A stretch of DNA of 64,000 nt from Atopobiaceae bacterium. Its GTDB lineage: Bacteria > Actinomycetota > Coriobacteriia > Coriobacteriales > Atopobiaceae. A program made the translations under genes and the position numbers. Below, piece by piece: positions 53,618-61,367 of this stretch; within the stretch, counting starts at the first letter, position 1, and each line of letters opens with the position of its first letter. The DNA is taken from the NCBI GenBank assembly GCA_017510785.1, contig JAFWMH010000064.1:1-64000 (forward strand). The letters run 5' to 3'. The notes below the pieces were generated by a model. That model did no database searches. It saw only the letters and a program-made list of their open reading frames with translations, and was not told the origin of the DNA.

Positions 53618-54760
53618 TTACAATTCGCGGGCGAATCCTTCCACGTAATAGGTGCGGCTAAGTCTGGTCCATTCGGGCATGTTGTGTCGCTCGAACGTCG
53701 CCTCTAGATGGGCCTTTGGCTTGAGTATACCGGTTGCGAAGGCGTTAACTGTGTACGTCGTGCCGTCTGTGCCTTTTGCCTCGCACAGCACGCTTGCGAC
53801 GGATACGTTTTCGGCACTCGTATTGGTAATCGAAACGACGAGCTTGTTTGCGTCGAGGGAGACTTCATCAATCGTTATGCGTTCGGATATGGGCAGCATC
53901 CATCCGGGCGCCTCGCTCGCCTTCACGGTGTAGGCAACGGCCGAGGCCTTGTACATTTCGGGCGAGTAGAGAATAACTGACTCTTGGGGACCGAGAACCC
54001 GCGCGTCGTCGGTGGCCGTGCCCTTCGTTTCGCCGGCCTTGCCAAGGGAGGTGAAGGTTGCGTCGAGCATGATTGTTGCGTCGGTTTCGTTCGTTACCTT
54101 GAGCGTGCATGAGAAGTCGCCCTGCGTCCAGTTGTCGAGCCGACCGGTGATCTCCTCGTCCGCCTTCGTGACGGCCACATCCGAGCCCGAGACGCCGTCC
54201 GACCTTGTCCAATTGGCGAAAAAGGTTACGTTGTGCTTGGCCGGGTACGTATCGCCGGGTTGGTATTCCTTCGTGCCCTCGCCTTTGCTGAGGTTGGTGG
54301 TCCAATGGCTAAACTCGTAGCCTTTGCGTTCGAAGGCACATGCGGGTAGCTCCACTTCGTCGCCTTCAAGTGCGGCAATACTTTCCATAGTGCCCGAATC
54401 TGCGCCGTTGCCGTCGAACTTTACCTCTATGCCCCACACGGCGGTGAAGGTGAGAGACTCGTCCACCTGCACCTCGTCTCCGGGGTCGAGCGCCTCGCGT
54501 TTGCTGAACGCTCCGCCCGTCCATCCCACAAAGCTTCGGTTGGGCCACTCGTAGCCGTTCTCGGGCAGCGTGATGCGGTCGCCCGCGTGCGCGTCGATGG
54601 AGGCGACATGGCCGCCTCGGGCTCCCCCGCCGTCGAAGCTTACGGTTACGGGGCTGGTTGCGATGAGGCCGCAGGAGCACAGAAGCACGGCGGCTGTTGC
54701 AAAGGAAAGCGCGATCGAGACGATTCGCATGGCCGCTGATTGGCGTCGCGTGGAATGCAT
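53618..54760 (-). CDS. putative lipoprotein with two InlB-type repeats
   Basis: 380 aa. The N-terminus has a signal peptide with a lipobox-like end (FATAAVLLCSCG; Cys after Leu-Cys-Ser). Two InlB B-repeat/Listeria-Bacteroides modules follow: VSFDGGGARGG ... FVGWTGG and VKFDGNGADSGTM ... FSHWTTN, each closing with TFTAVW or TFFANW. The C-terminal about 190 residues have no recognised domain. Such proteins face the outside and often bind host or neighbours, but no function can be assigned. ATG 54760 has aggaggtgg upstream; ATG 54730 is possible. Confidence 0.8.
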   Translation of the reverse strand: MHSTRRQSAAMRIVSIALSFATAAVLLCSCGLIATSPVTVSFDGGGARGGHVASIDAHAGDRITLPENGYEWPNRSFVGWTGGAFSKREALDPGDEVQVDESLTFTAVWGIEVKFDGNGADSGTMESIAALEGDEVELPACAFERKGYEFSHWTTNLSKGEGTKEYQPGDTYPAKHNVTFFANWTRSDGVSGSDVAVTKADEEITGRLDNWTQGDFSCTLKVTNETDATIMLDATFTSLGKAGETKGTATDDARVLGPQESVILYSPEMYKASAVAYTVKASEAPGWMLPISERITIDEVSLDANKLVVSITNTSAENVSVASVLCEAKGTDGTTYTVNAFATGILKPKAHLEATFERHNMPEWTRLSRTYYVEGFAREL

Positions 54761-54894
54761 GGGGCCACCTCCTGTGGTTGGCGAAGCGTGGGGTCTCCCT
54801 ATTATATTGCAGCAGGCATGACGTGGAGGGGCGCGTGGCTTCTCTTTACGCCGAGGCGCTCGCTCGCGTCGCCTCAGCCGTCGGGATGTGGTTG

Positions 54895-55575
54895 CTAAAA
54901 CACATGGGGCACCAGGCGCGAAGGGACCTGGCGACGATAGGCGTCATAGCCGACGAGACCTTCTGCGAGCATGGCGTCTTCGAGCAGAGTCCGAACGACG
55001 ATGAGTATTGCCACCACAAGTGAGATGGCGCCAACGGCGATGCTTGGGAACACGAGGACGATGGCGACGCAAAACATGAGGATGGCGGAGTACATGGGGT
55101 GGCGGACAAATGCGTAGGGGCCGCTACTGCACACCCTTTGGTTTCGGTCGTTCTGCACGCGCGATACCGACTCGGCGTAGGCGTTGGTGCGAAGCGCCCA
55201 TAGCGTGAGTGCGGTGGAGGCGGCGTAGAGGGCGATGCCAAGTACAGTTGACGGGCCGACCGGCATGGATGGGGCGACGGTAGCTCCCGCCGCGAAGTAG
55301 ATAACGAAGTATGAAAGCAGCCAGAATGCCGCAAGGATGACTTTGTCCCATACGGGGGTTACGTCCTTCGTACTGGCGATGTTTGCGCGTCGGTCCATGA
55401 GTTCGGCGTTCGAGCGGTACAAACAGGCGCCAAGAATTGCGGCGACGAAGTATGTTACGAACCAGATGATGGCACGAGGACCAATATGCCAGGCTGCTCC
55501 CAAAAGGTACAGCACGAGGCCAAGCAGGCGTTCCGTCATGAGCCGTGCCGTGTATATTGCCATTCCCTTGGACAT
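54895..55575 (-). CDS. isoprenylcysteine carboxyl methyltransferase-like membrane protein
   Basis: 226 aa with about six hydrophobic segments. The C-terminal motif SSGPYAFVRHPMYSA (RHPxY) and LLEDAMLAEGLVGYDAYRRQV match the ICMT/phospholipid methyltransferase family. Bacterial members methylate lipids or are of unknown role. ATG 55575 has ggagaggcgc upstream; an open frame extends 37 codons earlier but without similarity. It is divergent from the lipase gene across about 210 bp. Confidence 0.82.
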   Translation of the reverse strand: MSKGMAIYTARLMTERLLGLVLYLLGAAWHIGPRAIIWFVTYFVAAILGACLYRSNAELMDRRANIASTKDVTPVWDKVILAAFWLLSYFVIYFAAGATVAPSMPVGPSTVLGIALYAASTALTLWALRTNAYAESVSRVQNDRNQRVCSSGPYAFVRHPMYSAILMFCVAIVLVFPSIAVGAISLVVAILIVVRTLLEDAMLAEGLVGYDAYRRQVPSRLVPHVF

Positions 55576-55742
55576 GCGCCTCTCCCCTCCTCCGGGGTTG
55601 GTCGGCGGGGCCGGCTCTCGCGAGGTTGAGCCTTCGCGAAACGAATCCCGCAAGACATGCCTTCCAGAGAGTTTGTCTCGGCTCAATATGACTAGACGTT
55701 AGTATAGCCTATGCAGAATGTAAGTGCTTTGGAACCTGCCTG

Positions 55743-55748
55743 TATAAT
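55743..55748 (+). promoter_or_regulatory. possible -10 element of the lipase gene
   Basis: A perfect tataat lies 36 nt before the lipase start. No consensus -35 was found at 16-18 bp; agtata on the opposite strand at 55711-55716 could serve the divergent methyltransferase gene. Confidence 0.35.
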
Positions 55749-55784
55749 CGACACCCTCAAGGCAGTACCCAAGAAAGGAAGCGC

Positions 55785-56864
55785 ATGAGTAACGTGGTAT
55801 ACGTTTTTTGTCATGGTTTGAATGGCAGCGGGGAGTACGACAAGGAGTACGCAAAAAAGCCGTACTGGGGCGGTGCGTCCGGAGACGTGGTGGCGACGCT
55901 GCGCGAGCGTGGCTACGATGCCCATGCCGCAAGCGTGGCGCCGCAAGGCAGCGCGTGGGACCGGGCCTGCGAGTTGTATGCGCAGCTGGCCGGTGTGTGT
56001 ACCGATTATGGCAAGGCTCATAGCGAGGCGTATGGGCACGAGCGCTACGGACGTGACTTTTCGGGGCAGCCGCTCATTCCTGAGTGGAACAAGAGCACGC
56101 GGATTGTCCTCATTGGCCACTCCTTTGGCGGCGCGACGATTCGCTTGTTCAGTGAGCTGCTGGCCAATGGAAGCGAGGAGGAGCGTGCGGCTACCCCGGC
56201 AGAGGACCTTTCGCTACTCTTTGCGGGCGGTATGGCGGATCGCATCGTTGCAATTGTCACCATTGCCGCACCTTCCAACGGGACGACGGCGTACGAGTAT
56301 TCGCAGGACCCTACCTTCGACGACAAAAGCATAAAGGTGAGGTTGAAGTATAGGCTTTTCGACCGCTTGGTGAAGGCCAGAACCAAAATCCGCACGGACG
56401 GTCGCGATTCGCGGGACTGGGCTAACTACGACATGATGATCGATCACGCGCGAGCGCTTAACGAACGCATCTCTACGCTTCCGCACGTGTATTATCTCTC
56501 CGTGGCATGCGATGGAACGAAACCGGGCGCGGACGGCGCTCGCGTGCCCGACGCTTCCGCTATGGAGCCCCTCTTCTTCCGAACCGCTACGATTATGGGT
56601 CGCTACAGTGGAACGACGAAGGGTGGCTGCGTGGTAGACGACGAGTGGCACGCCAACGACGGTTTGGTAAATACCATTTCGGCGCGCGCACCCTTTGGCG
56701 CGCCACAGAAGCCGCTGGACAAGGGTTCCATCGAGAAGGGCGTGTGGAACGTCATGCCCGACATGCATGTTAATCATAGCTACTTCCAGGGTGGGTATCT
56801 TAAGAAGAGCGACCCGCATCCGTTCTTCTACGACCTCATGGAGCTGCTTGCGGGACTTGCGTAG
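55785..56864 (+). CDS. lipase of the zinc-containing family I.5 type, no signal peptide
   Basis: 359-aa alpha/beta hydrolase. The nucleophile is in GHSFGG (S113), and HGLNGSGEYDKEYAKKPYWGG (split by the oxyanion region) opens the protein. The acid is in HANDGLVNTIS and the catalytic His in NVMPDMHVNHSYF. The zinc-site residues of Geobacillus lipases have counterparts at D59, H79 and H85 (AHSEAYGHERYG). The secretion signal and prodomain typical of that family are missing, so the enzyme is probably intracellular; substrate unknown. ATG 55785 follows aagaaaggaag. Confidence 0.85.
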   Translation: MSNVVYVFCHGLNGSGEYDKEYAKKPYWGGASGDVVATLRERGYDAHAASVAPQGSAWDRACELYAQLAGVCTDYGKAHSEAYGHERYGRDFSGQPLIPEWNKSTRIVLIGHSFGGATIRLFSELLANGSEEERAATPAEDLSLLFAGGMADRIVAIVTIAAPSNGTTAYEYSQDPTFDDKSIKVRLKYRLFDRLVKARTKIRTDGRDSRDWANYDMMIDHARALNERISTLPHVYYLSVACDGTKPGADGARVPDASAMEPLFFRTATIMGRYSGTTKGGCVVDDEWHANDGLVNTISARAPFGAPQKPLDKGSIEKGVWNVMPDMHVNHSYFQGGYLKKSDPHPFFYDLMELLAGLA

Positions 56865-56890
56865 GGCAAAGGTTCCCTACAGGATGCGGG

Positions 56891-56954
56891 TTGTGTACTG
56901 TGGGGGCCGTTTAGCGCGCGAAACCGGTTCTAAGTGGCACCCCTGGTACACAAG
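56891..56954. repeat. dispersed palindromic repeat, copy E
   Basis: Right arm 56891-56914 (ttgtgtactgtgggggccgt then ttag), 15-nt spacer, left arm 56930-56954 (ctaagtggcacccctggtac then acaag). It fills the gap between the convergent lipase and TerB-like genes. The arms match copies at 2.6, 35.5, 35.8 and 40.2 kb. Likely also acts as a bidirectional terminator. Confidence 0.8.
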
Positions 56955-56972
56955 ATGCGGCAAGAGGCAAGG

Positions 56973-57440
56973 CTATTCCTCGAGCGCGGCGCGTAGCTTC
57001 TCGATGAGCTCGGTCTCTTCGCCCTCGGCAACGCCGTCGCTGAGCGAAATGATGCGGCAGGCCTCCAGAATGAGCTGCTTGTACTGCTCGCTCAGCTCTG
57101 CACTCAGCTCGGAAAGCAGCGTGACGGCATCAGCGGCTTCGGCATCGCAGTAGTCATCGACGACCGGTTTGAGCGACACATACATGTTGCGAAGGTCGCG
57201 TGACGTGTAGTTGGTTTGGAACATCCGGTTAAGAACCTCTGCCTCGGCGCGCTCGAACACACCATCTACCGACATGATGTGCAACGCCACAGCGAGCAGG
57301 TCGGCCTCGAAGTATGCCGACATGAAACCGCGTTGCTTGACGTTCCAAGTACCCGAGAGCTCGAACTCAGAGCATTTAACCAAAAATGCGTCAAAATCCT
57401 GGATGAACTGGTCGAGCGCAACCTCTGCCTTGCTGTTCAT
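56973..57440 (-). CDS. TerB-like (tellurite resistance) domain protein
   Basis: 155 aa, no signal peptide or membrane segment. The all-helical TerB pattern is seen in ALHIMSVDGVFERAEAEVLNRMF and CRIISLSDGVAEGEETELIEKL, each with an acidic metal-type loop (DGVFERAE, DGVAEGEE). TerB-like proteins bind divalent metal and accompany stress systems; no other ter genes are here. ATG 57440 has aaagga 7 nt upstream. It is divergent from the CDF metal transporter gene, which may be functional. Confidence 0.75.
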   Translation of the reverse strand: MNSKAEVALDQFIQDFDAFLVKCSEFELSGTWNVKQRGFMSAYFEADLLAVALHIMSVDGVFERAEAEVLNRMFQTNYTSRDLRNMYVSLKPVVDDYCDAEAADAVTLLSELSAELSEQYKQLILEACRIISLSDGVAEGEETELIEKLRAALEE

Positions 57441-57620
57441 GATTCGGTCCTTTCGCATGTGGATGCCATATGTGCCTGCAATCATTCTACCAGCTTGCAG
57501 ATGCCCGCATGGCTGGAAGAGGTGTGACCTTGCGCTATGGTTGTACATAAAGGATGCGAGCATAGTATACTGAGCGTGCAGAATATAGGCACGGCAAGGG
57601 AAGCATAGACGGGGGCCTTC

Positions 57621-58727
57621 ATGGATCGCGAAAAGCAAATCATTCATGCGAGCACGATAAACATTGCGGGCAATGTTTTGCTCTCGATTGCAAAGAGCGC
57701 GGTCGGACTTATTACCGGTTCGGTTGCCATCGTGCTTGACGGAGTGAACAGCCTTACCGATGCGCTCGGGTCGATTATCGCCATCATTGGCACGAAGCTT
57801 GCGGGTAGGTCTGCGGATCACGACCATCCGTTTGGCTTCGGTCGCATGGAGTACATCACGTCGGTTGCAATTGCGGCGCTCATTCTCGCTGCTGGTATCA
57901 CGTCGCTTATTGAATCTGTGAAGTCTATCGCAACCCCCACGACGCCCAGGTATAGCTTCGCCAGTCTTGCGATTGTTGTAGTCGCGGCGTTTGTGAAGTT
58001 TTTCCTGGGGATATACTTGAGCCGGTTGGGCAAGCACATCGAGTCGGATTCGCTCATAGGCTCCGGAGCGGACGCCATTTTGGACGGCGGTGTGTCCATG
58101 GCAACGTTTGTTGCTGGCATCATTTATATCCTCACTGGTTGGCGCGTGGAGGCATGGCTTGCGGCCGGCATTTCGCTTCTTATCATTAGGAGTGGCGTTG
58201 AAATACTGCGGTCAACGGTTTCCAAGCTGCTTGGCGAGCGTGTGAGCCCTGAGGTAGCAGAGAAGGTCGAGCGCGAGGTTCGTGCCGTGGACGCCGTCCG
58301 CTTTGCCAGTGGTTTGGTGCTTTTGGACTTTGGGCCCAACGAGGTGGTCGGTGCCATTCACGTAACAGTCGACAACCAAATGACAATTGCCGAGTTCGAT
58401 GCCGTGGCTCGCGAAGTGCAGGAGCGCGTTATAAAGAAGTGTGGCGTCTCCCTGGCTGGCGTAACGCCATATCCCGATGTGAGCGACGAAGAAGCAGCTC
58501 GCAAGGTGCGAGCTGCCGTGGGTCGCATCGTGTGGCGTAACGAAAACATAGTGGAGATGCGTGGCCTGTACATCAATGCCGAAACACGCGAAGTGCGCTT
58601 CGACGCAATTGCGGAGTTCGGTACGGACGATATCAACCTGCTTCGTTTACAGCTCGTCAAGGAATGCGCGCAGGCGTGCCCGGGATGGAACTTCGACGTG
58701 CGTACGTTCTTCAATGTGAGCGACTAA
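57621..58727 (+). CDS. cation diffusion facilitator family metal transporter
   Basis: 368-aa CDF transporter. Six predicted helices in the first 210 residues carry DGVNSLTDALGSI and HPFGFGRMEYI (site near helices II-III) and ADAILDGGVSMATF in helix V. Two cytoplasmic ferredoxin-like domains follow (about 220-290 and 295-365), an extension longer than in FieF. It exports Zn, Fe, Mn or similar cations; the helix V pattern lacks the usual His, so the ion is uncertain. A tatact at 57566-57571 is a possible -10. Its stop shares bases with the stop of the convergent HD-kinase gene. Confidence 0.9.
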   Translation: MDREKQIIHASTINIAGNVLLSIAKSAVGLITGSVAIVLDGVNSLTDALGSIIAIIGTKLAGRSADHDHPFGFGRMEYITSVAIAALILAAGITSLIESVKSIATPTTPRYSFASLAIVVVAAFVKFFLGIYLSRLGKHIESDSLIGSGADAILDGGVSMATFVAGIIYILTGWRVEAWLAAGISLLIIRSGVEILRSTVSKLLGERVSPEVAEKVEREVRAVDAVRFASGLVLLDFGPNEVVGAIHVTVDNQMTIAEFDAVAREVQERVIKKCGVSLAGVTPYPDVSDEEAARKVRAAVGRIVWRNENIVEMRGLYINAETREVRFDAIAEFGTDDINLLRLQLVKECAQACPGWNFDVRTFFNVSD

Positions 58728-60202
58728 AACTCCAGCGTGTCCACCGTATCCAAGAGCTTGCCGATTCGCGTGATGCAGCGCTCGATGGTAGCCTTGTTTT
58801 CGGCGGACCTCACTCCCCTCTTTCGGATTTTGCGAATCAAACGCGTGTAGCACAAAAGCGATGCCTTCTCCGTGACGTCGCGCAGCGTCGCCTCGTCGTC
58901 GGTTCCGAGGTAACAACGGAGGAAGACGTCGTAAAAGCGCTTAGCCGTGGCATACGAGAATCCCATGAAGTCTTCGATGACGGACGGGTCATCCTCACCA
59001 AGGACCACATAAAAGTAGTACAGATCCGCAATCTCTACGATGGGATGCCCGCGCGAAACTCGGTCCATGTCGATGAGGAGCGGCTCGTCTTTTGTTAGGA
59101 ATACGTTGCCCGTGTGGAAGTCCCCGTGGACGAGGGTGTTTGCGCTGGGAAGCGCGTGTACAAGGCGCATGCACCTCTTTGCCAGCGCCTCGTCTTCGTA
59201 GGCAACGCCACCGCGAATGTATTCCGTCAACCTGCCATACGCTTCGGGGAAAATGTCGTCTTCCGTTACTTCGATGCCATGGATTTCGTGAGCAAGCCCT
59301 GCCATGAGCTCGGCGCACTCGTCCACGCGTGCTGGGTCATGCGCAATGCGCTCCGAGACGGTCTCGGAGTTAAGCAACTCGTACATGGCACCGTAAAGGT
59401 CGCCGACGGCAACAATGCCAAACGAAATGACGCTTGGGATTCCCAAAACGAGCGCGCGGCGCGCAAGCGCGATCTCGTGTTCCACGTCCTGATACAGGTT
59501 TTTATGGTTAAATACCTTGATTACCAGCTCCTCGTCGTAGCGGTACACGTCGCCTTTGGCTCCGTGGCCGATGAGCTTGCAGCCCTCAATCGAAACCTCA
59601 CGGTATTCTCGGTAGCGTGCCTTGCCCGAGTCGAAGGTGCCAGGCCAAATAAAGTTGATGTGTTTGATGAGCTCCTTAAATGCGCCGGTCCTGTTGAGCG
59701 AGAGCTCTAAGGCCTGGGCAATGCTCTTGTAGTACCACAGATGTGCCGCGGGGTCGCTTTGGTGCAGATCCGACCACATGGCCTCGCCCCTCTCGGAGTA
59801 TATGCTGGCAAACGACCGCATGTTCGAGAGCTTGTCTGCGAGCCAGAGCATCTTTATGCCGATGTCGCGACTCCGCCGCAATGCCAGAATCGACTCCTCC
59901 TTGCGGCGCCTCCACGTAGCTCTTTTGTCTTCGCTTGGATACTTCTTTTCCGATTCGGAGGCAACGAGTGTGGCCACTCTCTCGCCGAAGCGCTTTTCTA
60001 TTTCAGACAAGGTCCCGTCGGTATCCTCCACAACGTCGTGGAGGATACCGGCCGTGATTACCTCCACGTCGTCCGTGAGGGTCGAGAGAATCTGTGCGAC
60101 CTCCATGGGATGCAAGATGAACGGCCGTCCTCCAAATTTGCGCACCTTGCCTTGGTGCATTATTGTTGCGTAAATTATGGCTTCTTCCAGCATGTTCATC
60201 AT
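58724..60202 (-). CDS. fusion of Rel/SpoT-type HD phosphohydrolase and APH-like kinase
   Basis: 492 aa. Residues 1-185 are an HD domain of the (p)ppGpp hydrolase type: H31, H55-D56, E59-D60, D123 and N127 match the metal and catalytic residues of Rel. No synthetase, TGS or ACT domain is present. Residues about 205-490 form an aminoglycoside-phosphotransferase/choline-kinase-like domain: glycine loop IGHGAKGDVY, K229, catalytic HGDFHTGN (H359-N366) and metal-binding IDMD (378-380). Both halves look active. A bifunctional enzyme linking alarmone or nucleotide hydrolysis to a small-molecule kinase is inferred; substrates are unknown. Confidence 0.85.
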   Translation of the reverse strand: MMNMLEEAIIYATIMHQGKVRKFGGRPFILHPMEVAQILSTLTDDVEVITAGILHDVVEDTDGTLSEIEKRFGERVATLVASESEKKYPSEDKRATWRRRKEESILALRRSRDIGIKMLWLADKLSNMRSFASIYSERGEAMWSDLHQSDPAAHLWYYKSIAQALELSLNRTGAFKELIKHINFIWPGTFDSGKARYREYREVSIEGCKLIGHGAKGDVYRYDEELVIKVFNHKNLYQDVEHEIALARRALVLGIPSVISFGIVAVGDLYGAMYELLNSETVSERIAHDPARVDECAELMAGLAHEIHGIEVTEDDIFPEAYGRLTEYIRGGVAYEDEALAKRCMRLVHALPSANTLVHGDFHTGNVFLTKDEPLLIDMDRVSRGHPIVEIADLYYFYVVLGEDDPSVIEDFMGFSYATAKRFYDVFLRCYLGTDDEATLRDVTEKASLLCYTRLIRKIRKRGVRSAENKATIERCITRIGKLLDTVDTLEF

Positions 60203-60257
60203 GGCAAGTTTCTCTCTTCTCGCGATAAAACATCTTCCACGTGAAAGTGTACCAGCG

Positions 60258-61367
60258 TTAGGCTTTTATGTGAATGCGCACGAGGCCTGGCTCAACTAAC
60301 TCCATGCGTTCGCAAAGGCGATTCACGATGGTGCGCGAGAGCGGGTCCCACGTCTCGTCCTCGAAGGGGTCTCCGCCCGCGAGCAGCTTTTCGCGATAGT
60401 CGATTAAAAGCTGCATATCGACGCCGCCCTCGCCAGCCGAAAGCGTGAGGTGTACGTTTGGCTGCGTGATGCCTCGCGAGCGTGCGATGCCCACAAGGTG
60501 GTTGCCAACCGCTTCCTCGATGAGCAGCTCGCAGGCGTTTGCAGCGCGCGGCCCCATGAACTGCCGCTGACAGTAGTGCGTGAGCGAGGCCTCGAGGGCG
60601 GGCACGTCGGGCGTAAGGGAATCGACGGTTCGCGTCCAACTCCGCACGCGAAAAATGAAGTCGTGTGTCTCTGGGCGTTGCGGGTGCTCGAAAATCTGCT
60701 CGGGGGGACCAGCCTCCCAGCATTCTCCCCTATCCATGTAAAACACGCGCGTAGAGGCGTCGCGTGCAAAGCGCATTTCGTGCGTTACGACGAGCATGGT
60801 AAGGCCGCGCTCCGCAAGGCCCGTAATAACCGTGAGGACCTCCGAAACCATTTGCGGGTCGAGTGCCGAGGTGGGCTCGTCGAAAAGAAGAATCTTGGGC
60901 CGCATGGCGAGGCCGCGCGCAATGGCCACGCGTTGGCGCTGGCCGCCGGAAAGCTCGTGTGGCCAGTTGAGGGCCTTGTCGCGCAGGCCAACCGTTTCGA
61001 GCAGCGAGATGGCTTGGTCGTACGCCTCCTGCTTGGAGAGGCCGAGCAAATCCATCGGGGCCATCATGAGATTCTCTACGACGAGTTTGTGGCCGAAAAG
61101 CGCATAATTTTGAAACACCATGCCCATCTTTTGTCGCATCGCAGGCAAATCCGTTGCCGGATCGCACATGTCCACCCCGTCGACGAGGATTTGGCCTGAC
61201 GTGGGCGTTTCCAAGCGGTTGAGGCAGCGTATGAAGGTGGACTTTCCCGTGCCAGACGGACCAATAATGGAGATAACCTCGCCTTCGTCCACGCGAACGT
61301 TAACGTCCTTGAGCGGGGTGACGTTTGGGTACTCCTTGCGCAGGTGATTGACTTCTATGAGGCTCAT
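60258..61367 (-). CDS. polar amino-acid ABC transporter ATPase with extra C-terminal domain
   Basis: 369 aa. Residues 1-245 are a GlnQ-type ATPase: Walker A GPSGTGKST (36-44), LSGGQRQRVAIARGLA, ILLFDEPTSALDP and switch VVTHEM. The remaining about 120 residues, absent from ordinary GlnQ (about 245 aa), resemble a GHKL/anti-sigma-type ATPase: N-box-like ELLIEEAVGNHLV, then DYREKLLAGGDPFEDE and a terminal beta strand. It could be a regulatory domain. The start overlaps the stop of the permease gene, so the two form one transporter. Confidence 0.88.
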   Translation of the reverse strand: MSLIEVNHLRKEYPNVTPLKDVNVRVDEGEVISIIGPSGTGKSTFIRCLNRLETPTSGQILVDGVDMCDPATDLPAMRQKMGMVFQNYALFGHKLVVENLMMAPMDLLGLSKQEAYDQAISLLETVGLRDKALNWPHELSGGQRQRVAIARGLAMRPKILLFDEPTSALDPQMVSEVLTVITGLAERGLTMLVVTHEMRFARDASTRVFYMDRGECWEAGPPEQIFEHPQRPETHDFIFRVRSWTRTVDSLTPDVPALEASLTHYCQRQFMGPRAANACELLIEEAVGNHLVGIARSRGITQPNVHLTLSAGEGGVDMQLLIDYREKLLAGGDPFEDETWDPLSRTIVNRLCERMELVEPGLVRIHIKA

